Origin: Paenibacillus ihumii
GTDB taxonomy: Bacteria > Bacillota > Bacilli > Paenibacillales > Paenibacillaceae
Direction: 5' to 3'
DNA length: 64,000 nt
Assembly (NCBI RefSeq): GCF_001403875.1
Contig: NZ_LN884299.1
Location: 3,038,117 to 3,102,116, forward strand
Made by a program: the position numbers and the translations under genes. Below, piece by piece: positions 25,295 to 34,221 of this stretch. The notes beneath the pieces were generated by a model that was not told where the DNA came from, made no database searches, and was given only the letters and a program-made list of their open reading frames with translations. How positions within the stretch are numbered: position 1 is the first letter of the stretch; every line of letters begins with the position of its first letter.

Positions 25295-27961
25295 TTATTT
25301 GGCTTCATACCAGTTGGTTCCGCTGCTTACCTCCGCCTTCAGCGGCACTGAGAGCTGCAATGCCTTCTCCATCGTTTCCGGCACAAGCTTGCTCATCGTC
25401 TCCAATTCCTCAGGCGGCACCTCGAACACAAGCTCGTCATGCACCTGCAGCAGCATTCGGCTCTTCAGGCCATGCTTGCGCATCGTCTCATCCATCAGCA
25501 CCATCGCCAGCTTAATGATATCCGCAGCCGTCCCCTGGATCGGCGTATTCATCGCCGTACGCTCCGCAAAGGAGCGCAAGTTGAAGTTCGATGCATTGAT
25601 CTCCGGCAAATAGCGTCTGCGTTCCAGCAGCGTGGTCACATAGCCGTTCCGCTTCGCCTCCTGGACGATTTCGTCCATATAACGGCGGACACCCTGGAAA
25701 GCCTCGAAATATTGCTCGATGAACTGAGCGGCTTCCTTCCGGGTGATATGCAGGTTCTGCGACAATCCGTAATCGCTTATTCCATACACGATTCCGAAAT
25801 TTACGGCCTTGGCCGAACGGCGCATGTTCGCGTCCACTTGGTCCTGAGATACGCCGAAAACATCCATGGCCGTCTTCGTATGAATATCCATGTCATGCAG
25901 GAAAGCCTCCTGCAGCCCCTTGTCATCCGAAATATGCGCCAGAACCCGCAGCTCGATCTGTGAATAATCCGCGGCCAGAATATACCAGCCTTCTTCCGAT
26001 GGCACGAATACCTGGCGGATTTTTCGCCCTTCCTCCAGGCGGATCGGAATGTTCTGCAAATTCGGATATTGGCTGCTCAGCCTGCCCGTAGCTGCGATCG
26101 TCTGCCGATAGAATGTATGGACCTTCCCCGTATCCGGGCGAATCTCCTTCAGCAATCCTTCCACATAAGTGGATTGCAGCTTTGCCAGCTGGCGGTACTC
26201 CAGAATGAACTGGACGATCTCATGATAAGGCGCTAGCTTGTCCAGCACTTCGGCATCGGTGGAATATCCCGTCTTGGTCTTCTTCACCACCGGCAGCCCC
26301 AGCTTATCGAAGAGCACCTCGCCGAGCTGCTTCGGCGAATTCAAATTGAATTCCAGGCCGGCAAGCTCATAAATTCGGGTCTCGAGCTTACTGATCTGCG
26401 CCTCGAACTCTTTGCCCAGCTCGGCCAGCGCCTCGCGGTTAACCGCAATCCCCTGCTTTTCCATATCCGCAAGAATGCGAGATAAAGGCATCTCCAATTC
26501 ATAGAACAGACGGTTCATTTCGTTCTTCTTGAGCTCTTCCTTCTGCAGCGGAATCAGGCGCTGCATCGCCAGCGCCTTCCGGGCCAAATGGCGGCTGAGA
26601 GTTTCCTGGTCAGGCACCTTGAATTTGGCCCCCTTCCCGTACACCTCGTCATCGGAAGGCACATGAGGCAAGTGATGCTTGGCGGCCAGCCCGCTAATCG
26701 TCTGGTTATTGTCCGTCGGATCAAGCAAATAGGCCGCAAGCTCGATGTCGTGCTCTGCCCCGGCGAACGAGACTCCCTGCCAGTACAGCGCCAAATCAGC
26801 CCGGTGAAGATCATAGCCGCGCTTTGGAATTTGCGGATCCGCAAGCCATTTCTTAATCGGCTCCGCCGCTTCACTCAACAGAAATTCATGCGGCACGAAG
26901 AATTGCCGCTCCGGCGAAGAGAGAATCAGCCCCATGACCTCAGCCTGGTGCGGATTATCTCCATGCGACTCTACATACATGACTTCAACTCTGGGCAGCT
27001 GCTCTGCGAGCTCCTGCAAAGAAGTCTTATCGACAATTGTCACTTCAACTTCATCCTGCGCCTGAGCGCCTTCTTCACCGGTATCGGCGGCCCCGGCTCC
27101 TTCCCCGAAAGACAACCGCTCGAGCAGGGATTTAAACTCCAGCTTGCGAAGCATCGGTGCCGCCTTCTCCTCCTGCAATCCCCGAAAGACCATATCGTCA
27201 AAGGAACGGTCGACCGGCACCTCGCGGTGAATTGTAGCAAGCCTCTTGCTCAGCCGGGCATCCTCCGCATGCTGGATCAGATTCTCCTTCATCTTCCCCT
27301 TAAGCTCGTCTGTCCGCGCCAGCACTTCCTCAACGGAGCCGAACTGATGGAGCAGCTTCAATGCCGTCTTCTCTCCGATTCCCGGAACGCCAGGAATATT
27401 ATCCGAAGCGTCGCCCATAAGGCCCTTCAAATCGATGATCTGATCCGGCGTAAGCCCGTATCGCTCTTGTATTTCCTGAGGCCCGTATGGCTCTACTTCA
27501 CTAATGCCTTTCCGGGTCAAGGCTACCTTGACCTTGTCGCTGACTACCTGAAGCATATCCTTGTCCCCGGTTACGACAAGCACGTTCTTGCCGGCTTCCT
27601 CGGCCTGCCTGCTAATCGTTCCGATAATGTCGTCCGCCTCGTAGCCTGGCAGCTCAAACCAGCATATTCCAAAGCTCTCCAGCAATTCGCGCGTAAGCGG
27701 AAACTGCTCGCTCAGCTCCGGCGGCGTCTTCTCGCGCCCTCCTTTATAATCCTCATACCCCTCGTGGCGGAACGTCACCTTACCCGCATCAAACGCTACC
27801 ATAATATGAGTTGGCTTCTCGTCCTGAATAAGTCTTAGCAGCATATTCGTAAATCCGTACACAGCGTTCGTATGCAAGCCGCTTGAATTATTCAACGGCG
27901 GCATAGCAAAGAACGCCCGGTAAATAATACTGTTTCCGTCAATAAGAATTAATTTTTCCAT
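25295..27961 (-). CDS. polA: DNA polymerase I
   Basis: Repair and Okazaki-fragment polymerase. Residues 1-290 are the 5'-3' nuclease (LIDGNSIIYRAFFA, DKDMLQVVSD, DLKGLMGDASDNIPGVPGIGEKTA). The middle domain lacks the DxE exonuclease residues (VMYVESHGD in place of an FDTET-like motif), so proofreading is probably absent, as in Bacillus PolA. The polymerase domain (about 490-888) has motif A DYSQIELRVLAH, motif B KAVNFGIVYGIS and motif C QVHDELVFEVP. 888 aa is normal. Confidence 0.97.
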   Translation of the reverse strand: MEKLILIDGNSIIYRAFFAMPPLNNSSGLHTNAVYGFTNMLLRLIQDEKPTHIMVAFDAGKVTFRHEGYEDYKGGREKTPPELSEQFPLTRELLESFGICWFELPGYEADDIIGTISRQAEEAGKNVLVVTGDKDMLQVVSDKVKVALTRKGISEVEPYGPQEIQERYGLTPDQIIDLKGLMGDASDNIPGVPGIGEKTALKLLHQFGSVEEVLARTDELKGKMKENLIQHAEDARLSKRLATIHREVPVDRSFDDMVFRGLQEEKAAPMLRKLEFKSLLERLSFGEGAGAADTGEEGAQAQDEVEVTIVDKTSLQELAEQLPRVEVMYVESHGDNPHQAEVMGLILSSPERQFFVPHEFLLSEAAEPIKKWLADPQIPKRGYDLHRADLALYWQGVSFAGAEHDIELAAYLLDPTDNNQTISGLAAKHHLPHVPSDDEVYGKGAKFKVPDQETLSRHLARKALAMQRLIPLQKEELKKNEMNRLFYELEMPLSRILADMEKQGIAVNREALAELGKEFEAQISKLETRIYELAGLEFNLNSPKQLGEVLFDKLGLPVVKKTKTGYSTDAEVLDKLAPYHEIVQFILEYRQLAKLQSTYVEGLLKEIRPDTGKVHTFYRQTIAATGRLSSQYPNLQNIPIRLEEGRKIRQVFVPSEEGWYILAADYSQIELRVLAHISDDKGLQEAFLHDMDIHTKTAMDVFGVSQDQVDANMRRSAKAVNFGIVYGISDYGLSQNLHITRKEAAQFIEQYFEAFQGVRRYMDEIVQEAKRNGYVTTLLERRRYLPEINASNFNLRSFAERTAMNTPIQGTAADIIKLAMVLMDETMRKHGLKSRMLLQVHDELVFEVPPEELETMSKLVPETMEKALQLSVPLKAEVSSGTNWYEAK

Positions 27962-28119
27962 ACAGCACCTCGTTCTTCAGCATACTCCTGACTATTATTC
28001 TAACACATGCTCCCCCTATATTTAAAAACAATGCGCCCTGCGCCAAGAAGTATTTTTTGCATAAGCCTGAGGAACGCCAAATACTCCTAGGCCATAAACA
28101 ACATCCAGCCTATAAAAAC

Positions 28120-28153
28120 AGCAAAAACGCCGCGATTTACCGGCGTTTTTGCT
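28120..28153 (-). terminator. terminator after phoU
   Basis: AGCAAAAACGCCG pairs perfectly with CGGCGTTTTTGCT, 36 bp after the phoU stop. Confidence 0.85.
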
Positions 28154-28188
28154 ATCTATCCGTCTGCTTTTATTCTGGTTAAGCCAAG

Positions 28189-28848
28189 CTATTGATTGAG
28201 ATCCGGGCGATGCCCGGTTACAAGGTACACAGCACTCTCCCCGATGTTGGTCGCATGGTCGGCGATCCGCTCAATATATCTGCCCACAAGCGTCAGCAGC
28301 ATTACCTGCTGAAGAGAATCTGGATGATGAATGACGATCGAATACAACTCGCTGATCATCTGACTGTACAGATGGTCGACCTCATCATCATCCTTCGCCA
28401 TCTTGTAAGCAAGGTCTGTATTTTCATCCAGATAAGATTGAAGCGATTCCTCCACCATCAGCTCCACCAGTTCCGACATCTTCGGAATATCGATAAGCGG
28501 CTTAATCAGTGTCTGCCCTTCGAGACGCAGCGTTACCTTGGCGATATCAACTGCAAGATCGCCCATACGCTCCAGATCGCTGGAGATTTTAAAGGCCACG
28601 ATAATCCGGCGAAGATCCTTGGCAACAGGCTGCTGCGTAACGATCAGTCTAGAGCCGATCTCCATGACTTCTTCTTCCATCTCATTCAGCTTCAAATCCT
28701 GGGCGATAATCCCTTTTGCTTTGCTTACATCCAAGGATTGCAGCGATATAATGGACTCTCTCAGGGCGTGCCCTACATGCTCTCCCATTTCCCTCAACAA
28801 CTGCCGCAGCTCTTCCAGATTTTGATCGAATTCTCTTCTTTGGATCAT
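28189..28848 (-). CDS. phoU: phosphate signalling protein PhoU
   Basis: Links Pst activity to PhoR and moderates phosphate uptake. Two three-helix PhoU repeats: the first around LNEMEEEVMEIGSRLI...RRIIVAFKISSDLERMGDLAVDIA, the second around YSQMISELYS...LVGRYIERIADHATNIGESAVYL. The two E/D-R-x-x-D-x-A/H-x-x-I sites are the metal-binding motifs. 219 aa. Starts 19 bp behind the second pstB. Confidence 0.96.
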   Translation of the reverse strand: MIQRREFDQNLEELRQLLREMGEHVGHALRESIISLQSLDVSKAKGIIAQDLKLNEMEEEVMEIGSRLIVTQQPVAKDLRRIIVAFKISSDLERMGDLAVDIAKVTLRLEGQTLIKPLIDIPKMSELVELMVEESLQSYLDENTDLAYKMAKDDDEVDHLYSQMISELYSIVIHHPDSLQQVMLLTLVGRYIERIADHATNIGESAVYLVTGHRPDLNQ

Positions 28849-28867
28849 ACCTCACTGCTCCCTTCTG

Positions 28868-29623
28868 TTAACCAAAACGTCCAGAAATATAATCTTCGGT
28901 ACGCGAATCCTGCGGTGTTGAGAACAGCTTGCTGGTGTCATCTGCCTCTACAATCTCACCATTCAGGAAAAATACGGTTCGATCGGAGATACGAGCCGCT
29001 TGATGCATGTTATGAGTCACCATAACGATGGTATACCTGTCTTTTAATTCTTGAGCCAGTTCTTCAATCTTCAGCGTGGATATCGGATCCAGCGCCGAAG
29101 TCGCCTCATCCATAAGCAGGATGTCCGGCTGAACGGCAATCGCCCGCGCAATGCAGAGGCGCTGCTGCTGACCGCCGGACAGGCTGAGCGCGGAGCGCTT
29201 CAGAAAATCCTTAACCTCTTCCCACAGCACGGCTTGCCGGAGGCTCTGCTCGACGATTTGATCCAGCGTAGCTCTATCCTTTATGCCGTGAAGCCTCGGC
29301 CCATAAGCGACATTGTCATAAATCGATTTTGGAAAAGGATTCGGCTGCTGAAACACCATACCGACCTGCTTGCGTAAAGTTTCAACCTCGACATCCTCGC
29401 CATAAATATCTCTGCCAGCGATTCGTACAGAGCCTTCTATCCGCGTGTGCGGGATCATATCATTCATTCGATTCAGCGTCCGCAGCAATGTCGATTTTCC
29501 GCAGCCCGACGGGCCGATAAAGGCGGTAATTGCCTTCTCCGGAATATCGAGCGACATATTCTTGAGCGCCTGAAACTGGTCATAGTATAAATTCAATTTA
29601 TCAATATGGATAATCGGTTCCAT
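28868..29623 (-). CDS. pstB: second phosphate ABC transporter ATPase
   Basis: Paralogue of the 18039-18797 gene, also 251 aa: GPSGCGKST, canonical VFQQPNPFPKSIYDN, LSGGQQQRLCIARAIA, ILLMDEATSALDP, VTHNMHQAARISD. Grouped with phoU rather than with the permease genes. B. subtilis also has two pstB genes, but adjacent; here nine kilobases separate them. Its own Pho box lies about 100 bp upstream. Confidence 0.95.
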   Translation of the reverse strand: MEPIIHIDKLNLYYDQFQALKNMSLDIPEKAITAFIGPSGCGKSTLLRTLNRMNDMIPHTRIEGSVRIAGRDIYGEDVEVETLRKQVGMVFQQPNPFPKSIYDNVAYGPRLHGIKDRATLDQIVEQSLRQAVLWEEVKDFLKRSALSLSGGQQQRLCIARAIAVQPDILLMDEATSALDPISTLKIEELAQELKDRYTIVMVTHNMHQAARISDRTVFFLNGEIVEADDTSKLFSTPQDSRTEDYISGRFG

Positions 29624-29723
29624 GTCATTTCTCCTTCACATCACAGCAGCATACCGACATAATCTGTAGGTCAGTGATTAGTGTGCATCAAACTTCAGAC
29701 ATAAAACCATTTTACCTTCATTA

Positions 29724-29762
29724 TGTAAAAGATATTACCCCGGAATGTTAACGCAATGTAAA
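29724..29762 (-). promoter_or_regulatory. PhoP box upstream of pstB2-phoU
   Basis: On the minus strand TTTACA (29762-29757), TTAACA (29751-29746) and TTTACA (29729-29724) lie in an 11-bp register, with the intermediate position at 29740-29735 degenerate. Confidence 0.8.
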
Positions 29763-29778
29763 ATATGTTTTCCTTTCA

Positions 29779-30966
29779 TTAACGCTCCAAGGATAACTGC
29801 TTCAGCTCTTGCAGTACAATCGCTGTCTTCTGGGCTGCATCTCCTGCGGATTGGAACATGTCCATTCCCCTCGACTCCACGCTCCGCGCCGAATCAACTA
29901 GCAATTTAAATGTACGATCGGCGCTGTTCACCCGATCATGGCTAAGCTGCATTTCCTCTGTGGTCAAGGAGGAGGCTTCCGCCGTCTGCTTGACCAGCCC
30001 GCTGACAATGTCCAGAGTCGATCCGATCTCATCCGAGAATTGCTTCGTCTGCGCAGCGAGCTTTCTGATCTCGCTGGCCACGACAGCAAAGCCTCGGCCA
30101 TGCTCCCCGGCACGGGCTGCTTCAATCGATGCATTCATAGCCAGCAAGCCGCTGCGGTCCGCCAATTCCCGGATAGAAGCCGCGATTGACGAGATGTTCC
30201 CCGCATGCTTGAACAGGGCCGCCACCTGCTCCTCCTGGGACTTCGTCATGGCCAGCACGCGGCTAAACGAAGCCTGCACCGCCTCAAGTTCGTTCCGGCC
30301 AGCCGCTGCAAGGCTGCTCATCTCCTCCGATTCCCTCAGGCTGCTCTCCGAAGTCACCGATACCTCTTTAACTGACCGTTCAATTTCAAGCACTCTGGCA
30401 TGACTTTCCTTAACAATCTCTACCCGGAATTGATCCGCTTCCCGCTGCAGTTCCCTTGACATCAGCATCAAGTCCTGGACGGTCATCACGCCCTTGAACC
30501 TTCCCTCCTCCGTCAGAATCAGGCTGTCATAGAACACGTCTGACTCCCGGCTCAGCGCTGCATCGATAAGCTCCCGGGGCGGGGTAGCAATCTCTGTGAT
30601 CAGAGGCGATTTCTCCGCAAACAACAGAGCCGGCCTCTCATAGAACAAATCGGCGGCAAAACGCCCGGCCAGTCTGCGATAGAACGTATCACGCATCAAC
30701 AGGCCCAATGGCCTATGCGAATGATCGCATACTACGACACACGGAATGTTCCCGTTGTCCCGAAATAATCTCAGCACACCGTGGCATGATTCTTCAGGAA
30801 CCGCCGTCGGCACAGTTCTACAGTAGGTTTCTGTCTTCACCACGCTGCCGGAATCTCTTAGGACCACGGATGGCAAATCTTTTTTCTTGTCATCCTTCAC
30901 CAAGACGATAGAAGTACCGTAATCCGCTTCCGCGCTTTCCCGTTCGGCGACGGCCTGATTAACCAT
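29779..30966 (-). CDS. soluble methyl-accepting-type sensor with CBS pair
   Basis: Cytoplasmic chemoreceptor-like protein. No membrane helix is seen. Residues about 45-165 look like two CBS motifs (VPEESCHGVLRLFRDNGNIPC..., then SLILTEEGRFKGVMTVQDLM), which often bind nucleotides. A long coiled coil carries the MCP signalling tip RSGLLAMNASIEAARAGEHG and RGFAVVASEIRKLA near residue 290. The ATG at 30966 follows GAGGAG. The output partner is unknown; it may signal to CheA/CheW encoded elsewhere. Confidence 0.88.
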   Translation of the reverse strand: MVNQAVAERESAEADYGTSIVLVKDDKKKDLPSVVLRDSGSVVKTETYCRTVPTAVPEESCHGVLRLFRDNGNIPCVVVCDHSHRPLGLLMRDTFYRRLAGRFAADLFYERPALLFAEKSPLITEIATPPRELIDAALSRESDVFYDSLILTEEGRFKGVMTVQDLMLMSRELQREADQFRVEIVKESHARVLEIERSVKEVSVTSESSLRESEEMSSLAAAGRNELEAVQASFSRVLAMTKSQEEQVAALFKHAGNISSIAASIRELADRSGLLAMNASIEAARAGEHGRGFAVVASEIRKLAAQTKQFSDEIGSTLDIVSGLVKQTAEASSLTTEEMQLSHDRVNSADRTFKLLVDSARSVESRGMDMFQSAGDAAQKTAIVLQELKQLSLER

Positions 30967-31231
30967 ACTCACCACTCCTCATCCATACTTACTCATCTTA
31001 ATTTCTGTCTGACTGAATCATAGTTGAGTTTTGTTAAGGGAGTATCAACGGTACTTTGGTCCTATATTAAATATTTTACAAAACAACAAACTTTAAGCGT
31101 ATTTTTAAAGCATGCTTCTACGGCTGATTCAAATCTAACTAGGAGAGACGGAGGGCTCATGTTCCTATCGGCATTCGCAACTAACCATGAGGCTTGCTTG
31201 GATGAGGCACAGCTCTTGAATGGGAGCTTGA

Positions 31232-31930
31232 TCAACGGGCTGATGGATCAGCCAACAAATCAGCCAGCCGCTCGGGGGCGAGTATGACAATCTTCCGGTG
31301 CCCGACCAGCTTAATAAGCTGTTCCTCCTGGAAGGAGGAGAGCTTTCGGCTTAAAGTCTCCTGACTCATGCCCAACTGCGAAGCGAAATTTCCCTTGGTC
31401 ATATTCAGTAAAATTTCGTGCTTCCCCTCAGACATTTGCATAAGAGCCTGAGCCAGCCGCTGCTCTACAGAATGCAGATGAATGTCCTCAATCAATTGCT
31501 CCGCCCGCTGTAACCGCCGGCTCAGCTCCTCCATGATTTTAAAAGCAATAGACGAATAAGCCGCCATCAGCTCCTTCAACTTGCTGCCTTCAATCATGCA
31601 CAGGGTAGATGCCTGAACAGCTTCCCCATAGTCCGCCCTGGGTAAGGAGTTGAATAACGTCAGCTCCCCCATAAATTGCCCAGGCTCCAATATTCGAATG
31701 ACCTGCTCTCTGCCAGTTGGGCTGAGCCGAGCGATCTTCGCCTGCCCGCTATGGATCACGAACAGCTTATCCCCTGAATCCCCGGCTGAATAAATCATCT
31801 CGCCTTTATCATAAGCTTTCGCCGTCGTTATGGCGGCAATTTCTCTGAGCTCCTCCCCGGACAAGCTGCTAAAGATCGGTACTTTCTCTACGCAATGCCC
31901 AGCATCAGATTCGCTGCAATGACAGTTCAA
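31232..31930 (-). CDS. Crp/Fnr-family regulator with N-terminal Cys cluster
   Basis: Transcription regulator. The TTG at 31930 is chosen because GAGGAGGGG precedes it; a longer start overlaps the ATPase gene. The product starts NCHCSESDAGHC, a C-x-C-x7-C cluster that could bind iron-sulfur or a metal. A cAMP-type beta-barrel follows (MIYSAGDSGDKLFVIHSGQAKI, PGQFMGELTLF), a dimer helix, and a winged helix with recognition part GMSQETLSRKLSSFQ, where E..SR matches FNR-type DNA contacts. Last gene of the HMA-ATPase operon, one base behind the ATPase stop. Confidence 0.9.
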   Translation of the reverse strand: MNCHCSESDAGHCVEKVPIFSSLSGEELREIAAITTAKAYDKGEMIYSAGDSGDKLFVIHSGQAKIARLSPTGREQVIRILEPGQFMGELTLFNSLPRADYGEAVQASTLCMIEGSKLKELMAAYSSIAFKIMEELSRRLQRAEQLIEDIHLHSVEQRLAQALMQMSEGKHEILLNMTKGNFASQLGMSQETLSRKLSSFQEEQLIKLVGHRKIVILAPERLADLLADPSAR

Positions 31931-31931
31931 T

Positions 31932-33791
31932 TTATCCCCTCCTCGTTTTTCCATAGCCTCTTAATCTAATAGCATTTACAACGACCAGCAGCACGGACAC
32001 TTCATGAATAAGCATGCCATAGGACAAATTGACCGTTTTAATAAGCACTCCGCCTAGTAATAGAACAGCAACCAGGATAGCAAAATAAATATTCTGCTTC
32101 ATATTCCTCACCGTAGCCCGGCTTAACGCCAGGGTATAGGCCAGCTTGCTGAGCTTCCCTGACATGAGCACCACATCTCCGGTCTCTATAGCTACGTCAC
32201 TGCCCGTCCCTCCTATCGCGATACCTAAATCCGCGGAGGCCAAGGCCGGCGCATCGTTAACTCCGTCTCCCACCATAGCGGTGCTTCCATACTTGTCTTG
32301 AAGCTCCTTCAGAACCCGGACTTTATCCTGCGGCAATAATTCGCTGTAAGTATCGTCGATGCCCAATTGGCTTGAAATTGCCTTGGCAGCCCTGGGATTA
32401 TCCCCTGTAAGCATAACTATCCGGTGAATGCCTAACGATTTTAAGTGATGGACAGCTTGCTTAGCATCCTCTCGAACCTGATCAGCGATGGAGATAACCC
32501 CTAACACACCGTGCTTATCTCCGATAATCACCGCAGTCTGTCCCAATGCCTCCTCCTTGGCCAAATAAGATTCGCAGGCGTCAAGCTGAATTTTTCGTGA
32601 CGCAAACAGCTTTCTATTCCCCATTAAATATAATTTGCCCTCAAAAATAAACAATAGGCCTTGTCCGGGGATATAGTTCACCTCTGCCGGCCTTTCATGG
32701 ATCATGCCCAGCTGCTTTGCGGCATAGCTTACGATCGCCTTCGCCAGAGGATGCTCGGAATAGATTTCTCCAACCGCCGCTATTTTCAGCAGTTCCTCCT
32801 CCGTCATTTCATACGCCTTAACCCGGGTAATTTCAGGCTTGCCTTTAGTCAGTGTCCCGGTCTTGTCAAAGGCAACCACTTTAACCGAGCTTAATTTCTC
32901 CAACATCTCTCCGCCTTTAAAAAGCACCCCATGCCTAGCCCCATTCCCTATTCCGGCAACGATTGATACAGGCGCAGAAATGACGAGCGCACCGGGACAA
33001 GCGATGACGAGCAGCGTTAAAGACATGACGATATCACGGGACACAACATATAATACGACAGCAAGCAGGATGACTAACGGAGTGTAATACCTGGAGAACT
33101 TCTCCAGAAATCTTTGCGTCCTGGCCTTTTTGTCTTGCGCCTCCTCCACCAGTTCCAATATTTTGGCGAATGTCGTGTCTTCTCCTACTTTATCGGCCCG
33201 GATCAGGAGATAGCCCGATTCAATGATCGTTCCCGAATAGACAATATCACTCACGGCCTTGTTGACCGACAGCGGCTCGCCCGTAATGGCGGACTGATTA
33301 ATATAAGCCGAGCCTTTTACAATCGTACCATCTACGGAAATTTTCTCGCCAGGCTTTACGATGACCAAATCCCCCTTAATCACCTCTTCCGGACGAACAG
33401 CCACTTCCTGTCCATCCCTGTGAACGGTTGCCGTATCGGGAACCAATTTAAGCAGAGCTTGAATGGAGGATCGCGTTCGTTCAAGCGTTCTCGATTCTAA
33501 ATGATTCCCCACCATAAACAAAAAGGTTACAGCTGCCGCTTCCCAATACTCACCGATAAGCCATGCCCCGATAACAGCAATAGTGACTAAAGCGTCAATG
33601 CCGACGATCCAGTACCTTAAAGCCCTAACCGCATTCACGACGATCGGCACACCCGCCAGGAATGTAGAAGCTGCCATCACTATAACCGTTATCCATGCAT
33701 ATCCCAATGATTTATTTAATATAAAAGATGCCGTTACCAGAATACTCGCCAGAATTACCCGATGGTTCTGGTTGATTTTGCGCGGATACAT
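31932..33791 (-). CDS. P1B-type heavy-metal ATPase with CPG motif
   Basis: Metal-exporting P-type pump. Actuator loop SAITGEPLS, phosphorylation site DKTGTLTKGKPEIT, nucleotide-domain SEHPLAKAI and hinge MVGDGVNDAPALA are all intact. The ion-selectivity helix reads ACPGALVISAPVS, CPG where CPC, SPC or TPC are the usual forms, so metal specificity is uncertain (Fe, Zn or Cd type). There is no N-terminal metal-binding domain; a free-standing HMA gene lies 23 bp upstream. 619 aa with about six to eight helices. Confidence 0.93.
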   Translation of the reverse strand: MYPRKINQNHRVILASILVTASFILNKSLGYAWITVIVMAASTFLAGVPIVVNAVRALRYWIVGIDALVTIAVIGAWLIGEYWEAAAVTFLFMVGNHLESRTLERTRSSIQALLKLVPDTATVHRDGQEVAVRPEEVIKGDLVIVKPGEKISVDGTIVKGSAYINQSAITGEPLSVNKAVSDIVYSGTIIESGYLLIRADKVGEDTTFAKILELVEEAQDKKARTQRFLEKFSRYYTPLVILLAVVLYVVSRDIVMSLTLLVIACPGALVISAPVSIVAGIGNGARHGVLFKGGEMLEKLSSVKVVAFDKTGTLTKGKPEITRVKAYEMTEEELLKIAAVGEIYSEHPLAKAIVSYAAKQLGMIHERPAEVNYIPGQGLLFIFEGKLYLMGNRKLFASRKIQLDACESYLAKEEALGQTAVIIGDKHGVLGVISIADQVREDAKQAVHHLKSLGIHRIVMLTGDNPRAAKAISSQLGIDDTYSELLPQDKVRVLKELQDKYGSTAMVGDGVNDAPALASADLGIAIGGTGSDVAIETGDVVLMSGKLSKLAYTLALSRATVRNMKQNIYFAILVAVLLLGGVLIKTVNLSYGMLIHEVSVLLVVVNAIRLRGYGKTRRG

Positions 33792-33814
33792 AAGGGATCC
33801 CCCCCTTTTGCTGA

Positions 33815-34042
33815 TTAGTTCGCTGCTTGTTTTTCCCCGATCACTTTATATCCCAGCTTCTCGATCTGGCGCTTAATTCTTTCTGATTCCACCTCCTGTT
33901 CCTCAAAAGTCACACGCACGCGCGAGCTATTGAACAAGACCTCCGAGGAGCGCACCCCCGGTGTCTTCTGGAGCATTTTCTCGATTTTGGCGATGCAGCT
34001 CGGGCAGGATACCGCCTCTAGCTGGTACATTTTTGTTGTCAT
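33815..34042 (-). CDS. HMA-domain metal-binding protein
   Basis: 75-aa single-domain metallochaperone-like protein. The site reads VSCPSCIAKIEKML (C-x-x-C), on a beta-alpha-beta-beta-alpha-beta layout (YQLEAVSC...VRSSEVLFNSSRVRVTFEEQ...IKRQIEKLGYKV). First gene of the operon, so it probably delivers or senses metal for the ATPase. RBS TAGGAGG. Confidence 0.93.
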   Translation of the reverse strand: MTTKMYQLEAVSCPSCIAKIEKMLQKTPGVRSSEVLFNSSRVRVTFEEQEVESERIKRQIEKLGYKVIGEKQAAN

Positions 34043-34093
34043 TTGAATAACCTCCTATTGCGGTTTGGATGGATGTTTTTAACTCTTGATTTG

Positions 34094-34135
34094 ATTCTAT
34101 TTCAGGAGCCAGACCATCGCTTTGACCCAGGTCAA
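34094..34135 (-). promoter_or_regulatory. FNR-like box and -10 upstream of the HMA-ATPase operon
   Basis: TTGAC-N4-GTCAA at 34122-34135 is a perfect dyad close to the FNR consensus TTGAT-N4-ATCAA. On the minus strand TAGAAT at 34099-34094 can be the -10; the predicted start point near 34087 places the dyad centre at about -41.5, the class II activator position. Confidence 0.65.
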
Positions 34136-34145
34136 AAAAAGAAAA

Positions 34146-34163
34146 AAGCGCCAATCGGCGCTT
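34146..34163 (-). terminator. terminator after phoP
   Basis: AAGCGCC/GGCGCTT stem with a 4-base loop; the minus strand continues TTTTCTTTTTTT. Confidence 0.8.
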
Positions 34164-34221
34164 CCCCCCAAAAAAATGACCCTGATCTGGTCAGAAGTCA
34201 TCCTTTGTATTCATTCATATT

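Noticed and set aside
26588..27838. 416-codon open frame antisense to polA
   Set aside because: Shadow of polA; no start signals or family resemblance.
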